From assembly GCF_037482405.1 (NCBI RefSeq), contig NZ_JBBHZZ010000001.1, positions 558,001-622,000 on the forward strand: a stretch of 64,000 bases of DNA. Direction: 5' to 3'. A program made the translations under genes and the position numbers. Every line of letters begins with the position of its first letter. Within the stretch, counting starts at the first letter, position 1. The notes beneath the pieces are model-generated. The model was not told where the DNA came from, did no database searches, and was given only the letters and a program-made list of their open reading frames with translations. The DNA is from Pseudokineococcus marinus (GTDB lineage Bacteria > Actinomycetota > Actinomycetes > Actinomycetales > Quadrisphaeraceae). Below are positions 52,748 through 61,512 of this stretch, in pieces.

Positions 52748-52872
52748 GATCCGGGGGCAGGGGGGGGGGGGGGGGGGGGGGGGGGGGGGNNNNNNNNNNN
52801 NNNNNNNNNNNNNNNNNNNNNNNNNNNNNNNNNNNNNNNNNNNNNNNNNNNNNNNNNNNNNNGATCCGGGGG
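52748..52872. other. Poly-G run (30 G) and assembly gap (73 N)
   Basis: GATCCGGGGG at 52748-52757 is followed by CA and 30 consecutive G (52760-52789), then N to 52862, then GATCCGGGGG again (52863-52872). The repeated 10-mer shows the contig ends overlap. The G run is most simply a base-calling artefact. No gene is supported between 52486 and 52925. Confidence 0.85.
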
Positions 52873-52925
52873 CCGCCGCACGGGGACGGCGCGGAGGCCG
52901 TGCCCGTGCGGCGTCGGTCCGGCGC

Positions 52926-53684
52926 TCAGGTGAGGTGGGCGTCGGCCCACACCCCCATCGCCTCCCGCAGCCAGGCGGCCAGGCCCGGCTCGACGTCGTC
53001 GTAGAAGGAGCGGAAGCGGGCGTCCTCGACGTAGGTGTCGGCCAGTCCCCGGTAGGCCGAGCGGTCCGGCGTCCAGTGCGCGGCGACGCCGGCGTGGTGC
53101 TCGGCCACGAGCGCTTGCACCTCCTCGTCGCCCGGCGCCGCCCCGCGTCGCACCAGCGCGCCCAGGCGCCCGGCGAGCTCGCGGTGCTCTCGTCCGCCGC
53201 GTTCGAAGTCCTCCCGGCTCCAGCCCGCCGTCCGCTCCCGCGCCTGGGCGAACGCCGCCCGCACGCCCTCCCCGTGCTGGGCCACGAGCTCCTGCTCGTA
53301 CTGGTCGCGGTCGCGCGCCAGGCCCTCGAAGAACTGCTGCTCGGTCATGTCGGTGTCCCCTTCCAGGTGGTCCGCGGTGCGGCGTGCGGTCGCGGCCAGA
53401 CGTGCCAGCCGGTCACCCTCCGCCGCGAGCTGGTCGGCGTGGGCCCGGAGAGCCGCGGCCTCGTCGCGCTGCCCGGCCAGGACCTGCCCGACGACCGCGA
53501 GGGGCACCCCGAGCTCGCGCAGCAGGAGGATGCGCTGCAGCCGCAGCAGGTGCGCCCGCTCGTAGAGCCGGACCCCGCCCGCCCCGGTGCCGGCGGGCAC
53601 GAGCAGCCCGACGGCGTCGTAGTGGCGCAACGTGCGCGCCGTCGTCCCCGACATCCGCGCCACCTCGGCCGTCGTCCACGCCAC
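52926..53684 (-). CDS. MerR-family regulator with TipAS antibiotic-recognition domain
   Basis: 252 residues. N-terminal winged helix: TTAEVARMSGTTARTLRHYD, AVGLLVPAG, RLYERAHLLRLQRILLLREL. A coiled coil at about 75-110. The C-terminal TipAS domain (about 120-250) includes LVAEHHAGVAAHW and YVEDARFRSFYDDVEPGLAA. TipA-type proteins bind thiopeptides or other drugs and activate multidrug resistance. GTG start at 53682-53684. Its spacer to the DeoR gene may hold both promoters. Confidence 0.88.
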   Translation of the reverse strand: MAWTTAEVARMSGTTARTLRHYDAVGLLVPAGTGAGGVRLYERAHLLRLQRILLLRELGVPLAVVGQVLAGQRDEAAALRAHADQLAAEGDRLARLAATARRTADHLEGDTDMTEQQFFEGLARDRDQYEQELVAQHGEGVRAAFAQARERTAGWSREDFERGGREHRELAGRLGALVRRGAAPGDEEVQALVAEHHAGVAAHWTPDRSAYRGLADTYVEDARFRSFYDDVEPGLAAWLREAMGVWADAHLT

Positions 53685-53832
53685 TGCTCTGCTCCTCGCC
53701 GCCGCCGCTCACCACGGCGCCGGCGGGACCGTCCCACCGGCTCGACGGACGCTAGGGACTGACGCTGCGTCAACCGCAAGCACGAGTCCCGGCGGGTGGA
53801 CGGGGGCTGGCCGCCGCGGCCTCGCCCTGGCC

Positions 53833-53868
53833 TTGACAACCTCGAACAGCACCTGACACGGTCGAACA
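53833..53868 (+). promoter_or_regulatory. Promoter-like -35 box and direct repeat TCGAACA before the gal operon
   Basis: TTGACA at 53833-53838 is a perfect -35 hexamer; a matching -10 is weak. TCGAACA occurs at 53842-53848 and 53862-53868, exactly 20 bases apart (two helical turns), suitable for a DeoR-type regulator. The repeats lie 40-67 bases before the DeoR start, consistent with autoregulation. Confidence 0.5.
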
Positions 53869-53908
53869 CCACGCGGGCCGGAGGCGCCCCGCCCGACCGG
53901 GAGGTCCC

Positions 53909-54709
53909 GTGCTCGCCGAGGAGCGCCGCCAGGCCGTCGCCGACCTCGTGCGCGCCCGCGGCGCCGTCCGCCTCGCCGAGCTCGCGGAGGAGCTCGGCGT
54001 CTCGGAGATGACGGCGCGCCGCGACGTCGCGGAGCTCGCCGGGCGGGGCCTGCTCGACCGCGTGCACGGCGGTGCCATGGCCCTGCGGGCGCCGAGCACC
54101 GAGGAGCCCGGCTTCGCGGCCAAGTCGGGCCTGCACGTGGCGGCGAAGACGGCGGTGGCCCGCGAGGCCGCCGCGCTCGTGCCGCCCGGCTCGTCGGTGG
54201 CCGTCTCGGCCGGGACGACCACCCACCTCGCCGCAGGACTGCTCCGCGAGGTGCCCGGCCTCACCGTGGTGACGAACTCGCTGCCCGTGGCCGACGTGCT
54301 CGCCGGCGCGCCCGGTGGCGCGGAGGTGCTCCTCGTCGGGGGCCGGCCGACGCCGTCGCGCGCCCTCGTCGGCCCGGTCGCCGTCCGCGCGCTCGAGGCG
54401 GTCAACGTCGACGTCCTGCTGCTCGGCGCCCACGGCGTCGACCCCGCCCGCGGGCTGACGACGCCGACGCTGGAGGAGGCCGAGACCGACCGGGCGCTGG
54501 CCCGCGCCGCACGCCGCGTCGTCGTCCTCGCCGACTCCTCGAAGTGGCGCGTCGTCGGCCTGGCCGCCGCGCTGCCGCTCGAGGACGTCGACGTCCTCGT
54601 CACCGACGACGGCCTCCCGCCCACCGCCCGCGAGGAGGCCGCCGCCCGCGCGGGTCGGCTCGTCCTCGCCCCCGCCGGACCCCGCCCCCGCCAGGAGGAG
54701 CCCTCGTGA
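53909..54709 (+). CDS. DeoR/GlpR-family sugar-responsive repressor
   Basis: 266 residues. N-terminal HTH: LAEERRQAVADLVRARGAVR, LAELAEELGVSEMTARRDVA, ELAGRGLLDRVHGGAM. C-terminal sugar-phosphate sensor domain: AREAAALVPPGSSVAVSAGT-TTHLA, VVTNSLPVADVL, LLVGGRP, VLADSSKW. GTG start with GGGAGGTCCC. Overlaps galT by four bases, so it is the operon's own regulator of galactose use. Confidence 0.9.
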   Translation: MLAEERRQAVADLVRARGAVRLAELAEELGVSEMTARRDVAELAGRGLLDRVHGGAMALRAPSTEEPGFAAKSGLHVAAKTAVAREAAALVPPGSSVAVSAGTTTHLAAGLLREVPGLTVVTNSLPVADVLAGAPGGAEVLLVGGRPTPSRALVGPVAVRALEAVNVDVLLLGAHGVDPARGLTTPTLEEAETDRALARAARRVVVLADSSKWRVVGLAAALPLEDVDVLVTDDGLPPTAREEAAARAGRLVLAPAGPRPRQEEPS

Positions 54710-55887
54710 CCCCGCCCGACCGACGCACCGCCCCGTCCCCCGCGCGCCCCGCCTCCGCCGTGCGCGGCCCCGGCACCGAGCAGCGCCTCGCCGACGGCCG
54801 CACGCTGCGCTACTACGACGACGGCGGCGGCTCCGGCGCCGACCGCCCGCGCGACGACGAGCGGCCGATGACGGAGGCCGACCGCGGGCGCGCCGGCGAG
54901 GTGCGCCAGGACCCGCTGACCGGCGACTGGGTCGCCGTGGCCGCGCACCGCATGACCCGCACCTTCCTGCCCCCCGCCGGGCAGTGCCCCCTGTGCCCCA
55001 GCGGCAGCGAGGGCTCTTCCGGGCAGCCGTCGGAGGTGCCCGCGCGGGCCTACGACGTCGCCGTCCTCGACAACCGCTTCCCCTCCTTCGCCGAGGTCGC
55101 CACGGGCCCGGACGACGGCACGCTCCTCGACGGGGAGGAGCTGTGGCCGGTGGGCCGCGCCGTCGGGCGCACCGAGGTCGTCTGCTTCTCCGACGACCAC
55201 GACGCGTCCTTCGGCGACCTGGGCGTCGACCGCCTCCGGACGGTCGTGCGGGCGCTGGCGCACCGCACCGAGGAGCTGTCCGCGCTGCCCGACGTGGCGC
55301 AGGTCTTCTGCTTCGAGAACCGCGGCGAGGAGATCGGCGTCACGCTGCGCCACCCGCACGGGCAGGTCTACGCCTACCCGTTCGTGCCGCCGCGCACGCA
55401 GGCGCTGCTGCGCCGGGCCCGCGCCCACCGCGAGCGCACGGGCGGCAACCTCCTCGCCGACGTCCTCGCCGCGGAGAAGCGGGCGGGCACACGCGTGGTC
55501 CTCGAGGCCGAGCACTGGACCGCCTACGTGCCCGCGGCGGCGCGCTGGCCCGTGGAGGTGCACCTGGCGCCGCACCGCGGCGTCCCGGACCTCGCCGCAC
55601 TGGAGGACGACGAGCGCGAGGAGCTGGCCCACGTCCAGCTCGACCTCGTGCAGCGGCTCGACCGCTTCTTCGACGAGGTCGACCACCTGCCGTACATCTC
55701 GGGGTGGCACCAGGCCCCGACCGGCGAGGGCCGCGACCTCGGGCGCCTGCACCTGCAGGCCTTCTCGCTGCTGCGCTCGCCCGGCAAGCTCAAGTACCTG
55801 GCCGGCTCGGAGTCGGGCGTGGCCGCGTGGATCAACGACAGGACGCCCGAGGCGATCGCCGAGCGGCTGCGGGAGGTGGCCCGATGA
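54706..55887 (+). CDS. galT: Galactose-1-phosphate uridylyltransferase
   Basis: 393 residues. The catalytic HPHGQ (His216-Pro-His218-Gly-Gln220) in LRHPHGQVYAYPF carries the uridylylated His. Zinc ligands Cys94 and Cys97 (QCPLCPS). Other family motifs: DPLTGDWVAVAAHR, LDNRFPSF, FENRGEEIGVT, EVHLAPHRGVPDL, YISGWHQAP. Leloir pathway step that exchanges UMP between UDP-glucose and galactose-1-phosphate. GTG start with AGGAGGAG; four-base overlaps with DeoR and galK. Confidence 0.95.
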   Translation: MTPPDRRTAPSPARPASAVRGPGTEQRLADGRTLRYYDDGGGSGADRPRDDERPMTEADRGRAGEVRQDPLTGDWVAVAAHRMTRTFLPPAGQCPLCPSGSEGSSGQPSEVPARAYDVAVLDNRFPSFAEVATGPDDGTLLDGEELWPVGRAVGRTEVVCFSDDHDASFGDLGVDRLRTVVRALAHRTEELSALPDVAQVFCFENRGEEIGVTLRHPHGQVYAYPFVPPRTQALLRRARAHRERTGGNLLADVLAAEKRAGTRVVLEAEHWTAYVPAAARWPVEVHLAPHRGVPDLAALEDDEREELAHVQLDLVQRLDRFFDEVDHLPYISGWHQAPTGEGRDLGRLHLQAFSLLRSPGKLKYLAGSESGVAAWINDRTPEAIAERLREVAR

Positions 55888-57197
55888 GCGGCCCGACGGA
55901 CGGCACGAGGGACGGCACGACGGCGAGCGGGGAGGCGGCGCCCGGGGCCGGCGTCGACCGGGTGCCCGACCCCGACCCCGCGCGCCTGCTGGCGCAGGTG
56001 CGCGAGGTCTTCACCCGCGCCCACGGCGGCGAGCCCGCCGGCGTCTGGGCCGCCCCGGGCCGTGTGAACCTCGTCGGCGAGCACGTGGACTACGCCGGAG
56101 GCACCTCGCTGCCCCTCGCGCTGCCGCACCGCACGCTCGTCGCCGTGCGCCCCCGCGAGGACGGGCGCGTGCGGCTCGTGTCGGCCTGGGCGCCGGACGA
56201 GCCGTGGGAGGGCGCGCTGGCGGACGTCCGCCCCGGCGAGGGCGGCCGCGCCGGCTCGGTCGAGGGCTGGCCGGCCTACCCGGCCGGGGTGCTGTGGGCG
56301 CTCGGCCAGGGTGCGACGGGCAGCGGCAGGACGGGCTGGGACGTCCCGGGCGTGGACCTCGCCGTCGCCTCCGACGTGCCCGTGGGCGCCGGCCTGTCGA
56401 GCTCGGCGGCGCTCACCTGCTCGACCGCCCTCGCCGTCGCCGACCTGCTGGGCCACGAGGACGACGACGCCCTGCGGGCCGCGCTCGTGGCGGCCTGCGT
56501 GCGCGCGGAGAACGAGGTGGCCGGCTCACCGACGGGCGGCATGGACCAGCAGGCCTCCCTGCGCGCCCGCGCCGGCCACCTGCTGCTGCTGGACTCCGCC
56601 GACGGGTCCGTCGAGCAGGTGCCCCTCGCGCTGGAGGCGCACGGCCTCGTGCTCCTCGTCGTCGACACGCGCGCGCCCCACCGCCTCGTCGACGGGCAGT
56701 ACGCGCAGCGGCGGGCCGCGTGCACCCGCGCGGCCGAGCTGCTCGGGGTCCGGCACCTGGCGCGGGCGGCGGGCGACGACGGCGTCGGGCCGGTGCTCGA
56801 GCGGCTGCGGGCGGCCGGGGCGGACGACGAGGTCGTCCGCCGGGCGCGGCACGTGCTCACCGAGGAGGAGCGCACCCGCGAGGTCGTGCGGCTCCTGCGC
56901 GCCGACCGGCCGCAGGAGGTCGGCCCCCTCCTCGACGGCTCGCACGCGTCCCTGCGCGACGACCACGAGGTGTCCTCCCCCGAGCTCGACGTCGTCACCG
57001 ACGCCGCGCGGGAGGCGGGGGCGCTGGGCGCGCGCATGACGGGCGGCGGCTTCGGCGGGTCCGCGGTGGCGCTCGTGCGGGCCGACGGGGTCGACGCCGT
57101 CGCCGACGCCGTGGGGCGCGCCAGCGCGGCCGCCGGGCACCCGCGGCCTCAGCTCGTCGCCGTCGTCGCCGCGGGAGGCGCCGAGCGCGTCGCCTGA
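55884..57197 (+). CDS. galK: Galactokinase
   Basis: 437 residues of the GHMP kinase family. Substrate motif GRVNLVGEHVDYAGGTSLPL, ATP loop PVGAGLSSSAALTCSTALAV and motif 3 GARMTGGGFGGSAVALV are intact; the catalytic base region is GSPTGGMDQQASL. Phosphorylates galactose to galactose-1-phosphate for GalT. ATG with GGGAGG upstream, overlapping the galT stop (ATGA). No galE is seen in the window. Confidence 0.95.
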   Translation: MSGPTDGTRDGTTASGEAAPGAGVDRVPDPDPARLLAQVREVFTRAHGGEPAGVWAAPGRVNLVGEHVDYAGGTSLPLALPHRTLVAVRPREDGRVRLVSAWAPDEPWEGALADVRPGEGGRAGSVEGWPAYPAGVLWALGQGATGSGRTGWDVPGVDLAVASDVPVGAGLSSSAALTCSTALAVADLLGHEDDDALRAALVAACVRAENEVAGSPTGGMDQQASLRARAGHLLLLDSADGSVEQVPLALEAHGLVLLVVDTRAPHRLVDGQYAQRRAACTRAAELLGVRHLARAAGDDGVGPVLERLRAAGADDEVVRRARHVLTEEERTREVVRLLRADRPQEVGPLLDGSHASLRDDHEVSSPELDVVTDAAREAGALGARMTGGGFGGSAVALVRADGVDAVADAVGRASAAAGHPRPQLVAVVAAGGAERVA

Positions 57198-57222
57198 GGC
57201 GCCGCCCGGGCCCGGTGGGCCG

Positions 57223-57732
57223 TCAGGGCCCGGTGAGCCCCGCCGGCGGGGCCGACGGGTCGACCAGGTGGACGCGTCCGTCGAGCGTGACGGCCTCCTC
57301 CACCGGGACGCCCTCGAGCGCGCGGACGCGCACCGACGAGGGCGTGGTCGGCACGCCCTCGTAGAGGTCGGCGTCCCCGCAGGGCGGGACGACGGCCGCG
57401 AGCTCCGGCCCCGTCGGCGGCGGCGGCGCGACGCCCGACGGGGGCTCCCACCAGACGTACGTCCTCCCCGCCACCTCGACCGCCGCCAGGCACGAGCCCG
57501 CCGCGGGCCCGGCGTCGGGGGCGGACGGCGGCGCGCCGGTGCCCGTCGGCGGCGGCGCTGCCGACGTCGTCGTCGGGGCGGGCGAGGACGCCGGCCGGCC
57601 GGCCGCGGGTGCTCCCCCGTCCCCGCAGGCCCCGCACGCGGCCGCGACGGCGAGGACGAGCACGGCCCGTCGTGCCGAGCCCCCACCTGCCGGCCCCCTC
57701 GGCGCCGTCGCCGTCCCGCTCCCGGTCCTCAT
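57223..57732 (-). CDS. Hypothetical secreted lipoprotein-like protein
   Basis: 169 residues from ATG 57730-57732. Signal-like segment ARRAVLVLAVAAACGACGDG with a possible lipid-modified Cys, a Pro/Ala/Thr-rich linker (45-75), then a small domain SCLAAVEVAGRTYVWWEPPS, LAAVVPPCGD, VRVRALEGVPVEEAVTLDGR. Two Cys in the domain may pair. Convergent with galK. Function unknown. Confidence 0.65.
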   Translation of the reverse strand: MRTGSGTATAPRGPAGGGSARRAVLVLAVAAACGACGDGGAPAAGRPASSPAPTTTSAAPPPTGTGAPPSAPDAGPAAGSCLAAVEVAGRTYVWWEPPSGVAPPPPTGPELAAVVPPCGDADLYEGVPTTPSSVRVRALEGVPVEEAVTLDGRVHLVDPSAPPAGLTGP

Positions 57733-57890
57733 GGCGGTGGGACGCACCGCCGTCCCGACGCGGTTCCCGGCGGGTGCGTCCCGGTCGTCCAGGAGACCAC
57801 CAGCCGCCACCCACGTCCCTCACGGCCCGTGGGTGTGCCCTGGGGGCACCAGGTCGCCCGCGGACGACGACCCCGGCCCCGGGAGACGGC

Positions 57891-58274
57891 GTGACCACCG
57901 CCACCGCAGCCCCGCGCACCCGATCGACCACCGCCCGACCGACCACCGACCGGCCGACCACCGACCGGGCACGGCGCCCCCGGCGTCCGTCCGTGGAGGT
58001 GCGGCTCTCGGGGGACCTCGACCTGTCGGCCGCCCCGGGCGTCGCCGACCACGTCATGGCCCTCGTCGACGGCGGCGCCGACGTCGTCCTCGACGTCTCC
58101 GCCGTGGCGTTCGTCGACTGCTGCGGGCTCTCCGCGCTCGAGCGCTGCCTCGTGCTCGGCGGTGACCGGGTGCGCCTGTCGCGCACCGGTGACGCCGTCG
58201 ACGACCTGGCGCGCCTGGTCGCCGGTCCCGCGAGCCCGCTCCTGCGGGCCGCCGCGGGCCCCGGCGCCGCCTGA
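57891..58274 (+). CDS. STAS-domain protein (anti-sigma factor antagonist-like)
   Basis: 127 residues. A Thr/Arg/Pro-rich lead of 35 residues precedes the STAS fold: VEVRLSGDLDLSAAPGVADH, ADVVLDVSAVAFVDCCGLSA, LERCLVLGGDRVRLSRTGDA. The residue normally phosphorylated (second Ser of D-S-S-G) is Cys in DCCG. It may therefore escape kinase control or respond to redox. GGGAG precedes the GTG. Candidate partner of the RsbU phosphatase at 19209, though unlinked. Confidence 0.8.
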   Translation: MTTATAAPRTRSTTARPTTDRPTTDRARRPRRPSVEVRLSGDLDLSAAPGVADHVMALVDGGADVVLDVSAVAFVDCCGLSALERCLVLGGDRVRLSRTGDAVDDLARLVAGPASPLLRAAAGPGAA

Positions 58275-58321
58275 CCGCGCCCCCGCCCGACCGTGCCGCC
58301 CTCGCAGGCGGGCGGGACCGC

Positions 58322-59314
58322 TCAGCTGCGCCCGAGCTCCGCCTCGGCCGCGCCCTCGGGCAGGACGAGGAGCTTGCCCGTGGTCCGGCGGCCCTCGAGG
58401 TCCTCGTGGGCCCGGGCGACGTCCTCGAGGGCGTAGCGCCCGCCCACCCGCACCGACAGCCGCCCCTGCGCCGCCCACCCGAGCACGGCGCCGGCCCGCT
58501 CGAGCAGCTCCTCGCGGGTGCGCGTGTAGGCCGCGAGCGAGGGCCGGGTCACGTAGAGCGAGCCCTTCGCGTTGAGCTGCTGCAGGTCCAGCGGCTCGAC
58601 CTGCCCGCTCGCGCCGCCGAAGAGCACCATGGTGCCGCGGGGGCGCAGCGCGTCGAGGCCCTGCGCGAAGGTGGCCCGGCCCACGCCGTCGTAGACGGCC
58701 GCGACGCCCTCCCCGTCGGTGAGCTCCCGGGCGCGCGCGGCGAAGTCCTCGTACCCGAGCACCTCCTCGGCGCCGGCGCCGCGGGCGAGCTCGGCCTTCT
58801 CCGGCGTCGACGTCGTCGCGAGGACGCGCCCGCCGCGCAGCACGACCATCTGGGTGAGGAGCAGGCCGACGCCCCCCGCGGCGGCGTGGACGACGACGAC
58901 GTCGCCCGGCGCCACCGGGTACGTCGAGGCGCAGAGGTACTGCGCCGTCAGGCCCTGGAGCATGAGCGCCGCCGCCGTCTCGGCGTCGACGCCGTCGGGC
59001 ACCGGCACGGCCTCCGCGGCGTCGACGACGACGCGCTCCGCGCAGCTGCCCGGCGCCTGCTTCCACGCCACGAGCCCGCCCTCGGGGAGGTCCGCGCCCT
59101 CCCCCGCCGCGACGACCCGTCCGGCGCCCTCGAGGCCGAGGCCGAACGGCGTCGCCACGGGGTAGGTGCCGCTGCGGTGGTAGGTGTCGATGAAGTTGAC
59201 GCCCGCGGCGTCCACCTCGACGAGCACCTGGCCCGGCCCGGGCCGCGGCTCCTCGACGTCGACGACCTCCACGACCTCGGGCCCGCCCGTGCGCCGCACC
59301 TGCGCTGCTCTCAT
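58322..59314 (-). CDS. NADPH:quinone reductase (zeta-crystallin-like)
   Basis: 330 residues of the zinc-free medium-chain reductase family: GGPEVVEVVDVEEPRPGPGQ, AAGVNFIDTYHRSGTYPV, LMLQGLTAQYLCASTYPV, VVVHAAAGGVGLLLTQMVVL and VYDGVGRATFAQGLDALRPR. No zinc-ligand cysteines. Reduces quinones with NADPH in the cytoplasm. ATG at 59312-59314. Confidence 0.92.
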   Translation of the reverse strand: MRAAQVRRTGGPEVVEVVDVEEPRPGPGQVLVEVDAAGVNFIDTYHRSGTYPVATPFGLGLEGAGRVVAAGEGADLPEGGLVAWKQAPGSCAERVVVDAAEAVPVPDGVDAETAAALMLQGLTAQYLCASTYPVAPGDVVVVHAAAGGVGLLLTQMVVLRGGRVLATTSTPEKAELARGAGAEEVLGYEDFAARARELTDGEGVAAVYDGVGRATFAQGLDALRPRGTMVLFGGASGQVEPLDLQQLNAKGSLYVTRPSLAAYTRTREELLERAGAVLGWAAQGRLSVRVGGRYALEDVARAHEDLEGRRTTGKLLVLPEGAAEAELGRS

Positions 59315-59357
59315 GGGCCGAGCCTGCCGCCCGCGCCGCGGGACCGCTCGGCGGGCC

Positions 59358-60188
59358 TCAGGCGCGGTCGCCGCCGTCCGCGTCGGCGTGCGCCCCGAGG
59401 GCCTGGGCGACCACCTGCGCCGCGACGTCGCGCAGCTTGGTGTTGGACCGCTGGCTGCGCCGGGAGAGCTCGGCGAAGGCCTCCTCGGGCTCGAGCCCCA
59501 GGGCCGCCGCGAGGACCCCCTTCGCCTGCTCGATGACGGCGCGCGAGCGCATGGCCTCCTGCATCTGCCCCGCGCGCTCGGCCGTCGACGTGAGCAGCGC
59601 GGCGTGGGCCAGCGCGGCCCCCGCGTACCCGGCGAAGACGCCCGCCACCTCGACGGACTCGTCGTCGAGGGCGACGCCGCCGCAGCTGAAGAGGTTGAGG
59701 GCGCCGACGACCCGGTCCGCCCACGGCACCCCCACCGAGACGACCGACGTCACCCCGTGCCGCTGCGCGAGCGCGCTGAAGCCCGGGTAGGTGGGGTCCG
59801 TGCTCGTGTCGCGGATGCGCACGACGCCGCCGGAGCGCGCGGCGTCCATGCACGGCCCGAAGCCGTCCTCGTACTGGCGCTCGTCCAGCAGCGCCGCCAG
59901 CCCACCGGCGAAGGCGGCGCTGCGCGCGCTGCCCGCCTCGTCGACGAGCGTCACCGACAGGGCGTCGACGTCGACGAGGACCTGGGCCGCCAGGTCGCAG
60001 ACCTCCTGGAGCACGTGCCCCAGCGGCTGGTCGAGGCGGATCTGCCCCAGCGCGGCGAGGGCGGGGTGCGGCGGCGGCAAGGGGTCGCCCAGGGCGGTGG
60101 GGTCCGGGGCCGCGGTCGGGCCCGGGGACGCGGTGGGGTGCGGGGGGGCGCTGGGCTCGGGGCGCCCGCTCGAGTCGTGCGACGACAT
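59358..60188 (-). CDS. GAF-ANTAR regulator
   Basis: 276 residues. A Pro/Ser-rich lead (1-45), GAF domain (about 50-205) with ALSVTLVDEAGSARSAAFAG, QYEDGFGPCMDAARSGGVVR, VVGALNLFSCGGVALDDESV, then ANTAR (about 210-265) with MQEAMRSRAVIEQAKGVLAA and FAELSRRSQRSNTKLRDVAA. Start chosen at ATG 60186-60188 with an AGGAACC site. Shares the MRSRAVIEQAKGVL block with the cluster at 29-32 kb. The 289-base divergent spacer upstream contains no gene. Confidence 0.9.
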   Translation of the reverse strand: MSSHDSSGRPEPSAPPHPTASPGPTAAPDPTALGDPLPPPHPALAALGQIRLDQPLGHVLQEVCDLAAQVLVDVDALSVTLVDEAGSARSAAFAGGLAALLDERQYEDGFGPCMDAARSGGVVRIRDTSTDPTYPGFSALAQRHGVTSVVSVGVPWADRVVGALNLFSCGGVALDDESVEVAGVFAGYAGAALAHAALLTSTAERAGQMQEAMRSRAVIEQAKGVLAAALGLEPEEAFAELSRRSQRSNTKLRDVAAQVVAQALGAHADADGGDRA

Positions 60189-60477
60189 GTCGGTGGTTCC
60201 TGCGGCCTCGTGCGCGATCGGCGCCTGACGTCGCTCGCCGGTGCCCGGCCAGACCCGACGGCGTCCTCGCGCGAGCTGGCGTCTCAACTCGGCGGGGCGG
60301 CGAGCGCCCCGCCCTCGCGGGCGGTCGAAAGGTACCCGTACCGGGCACGCACCACCTGTCGGGCCCACGGTCCGCCCTCCCCCCGTGAGGACACGCCTGG
60401 TCTAGAGTCGTTCCAGCGCCCCCCTCGCCCCCCGCTGGAGCCTGACGGCGGTCACTCGTCGGGGCGCTGGGGGCCGC

Positions 60478-61101
60478 ATGCGCGGACACGGACAGCGCCG
60501 GACGGGCGACGCCCACGTCGTCCTCCACGGCGACCTCGACCTCGGCGGGTGCGAGCGGTGGACCGCCGTCCTCCGCGACGCCGTGGCCCGGCTCGAGGAC
60601 GACGAGGACCTGGTCGTCGACGCCCGGGACGTCCCCTTCGCCGACTGCGCGGGCGTGCGGCTGCTCGAGGACGTCGCGTCCCGGGCGCCCCGGCGCGTGG
60701 TCCTCCGCGAGCCCTCCGCAGCGCTCACCCGGGTCCTCTCCCTCGCCGACGCGACGTGCGCCCCGGAGGTGGAGGGCGAGCGCGACGGAGGGCCGGGCCG
60801 AGGACCGGGGCTGCGCGCCGTGAGGGCGGTCTGCGCGCGCCTCGCCGCGGACGACGAGGAGCTGGGCGACCGGGCGCCACGCCGGGCGGTCGTGCGCCTG
60901 TCGGCCGCCGACGTGGCGCACCCGGGGACCCCGGGTCGGGTCCGCGTGGCCCTCGTCGAGCAGGGGCTCAGCCCGGACCGGCTCGAGCTCCTCGTGCCCG
61001 CGCCCCTGGTCGGCGGGGCGGGGAGCGGCGCGGCCGGGGTGGAGCGGTTGCGCGACCTGGGGTGCCGCGTGAGGGCCGAGGACGGCTCACCGCTGCCCTG
61101 A
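60478..61101 (+). CDS. STAS domain fused to an EAL-like remnant
   Basis: 207 residues. Residues 10-100 are a STAS domain: AHVVLHGDLDLGGCERWTAV, LVVDARDVPFADCAGVRLLE. Residues 110-205 resemble part of an EAL domain: RRAVVRLSAADVAHPGTPGR, then ALVEQGLSPDRLELLVPAPL, GVERLRDLGCRVRAEDG, which recall NLS-x-x-x-L, GL-P-x-RLELEI and L-x-x-LG-x-x-x-x-DD-G. The EAL motif and later catalytic parts are absent, so it cannot hydrolyse c-di-GMP. A binding or scaffold role is possible. Confidence 0.65.
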   Translation: MRGHGQRRTGDAHVVLHGDLDLGGCERWTAVLRDAVARLEDDEDLVVDARDVPFADCAGVRLLEDVASRAPRRVVLREPSAALTRVLSLADATCAPEVEGERDGGPGRGPGLRAVRAVCARLAADDEELGDRAPRRAVVRLSAADVAHPGTPGRVRVALVEQGLSPDRLELLVPAPLVGGAGSGAAGVERLRDLGCRVRAEDGSPLP

Positions 61102-61232
61102 GCGCGGCCCCGGCGCGCCACCCGAGCCGTCGTCGTCGGGACCCCCGGCTCGGCGCACCTGCTCGGCCATGGCGTCGAGCTCGCGGAGCACCTCCTCGGC
61201 GCTGCGCGTCCCGGCCCCGTGGCGCTCGGGGC

Positions 61233-61291
61233 GGGGCGGCCGGCGGGGCTCGCGGCCCGGGGCGGCCGGCGGGGCTCGCGGCCCGGGGCGG
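61233..61291. repeat. 26-base tandem repeat, 2.3 copies
   Basis: The unit GGGGCGGCCGGCGGGGCTCG followed by CGGCCC occurs at 61233-61258 and 61259-61284, and a third copy begins at 61285. It lies in the 411-base spacer after the manganese catalase gene, for which I see no clear gene. Confidence 0.85.
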
Positions 61292-61512
61292 ACCGGTCCT
61301 CGGGCCGGGGCCGCCGGACGCGGGGAGGGCGGGACGGTCTGCGCACGGGGACCCCCGGGGGGACGGTGCGGGGCGCCCCCCTGGCTGGTGGCGCGTGCTG
61401 CGCGGTGCGGTGCTGGGGTGGAGGTCGGTGCGGTCGTGCTGGGCGGTGGGGTCGTGCTCGGCGGCGGGACCCGCCCGGGCGCGGTCGGCGCCCGGGCGTG
61501 GCCCGGCGGACG

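Noticed and set aside
52760..52789. 30-G homopolymer as a possible phase-variable tract or G-quadruplex
   Set aside because: It directly abuts a gap whose flanks share GATCCGGGGG, and it is not inside a gene. A sequencing artefact is far more likely.
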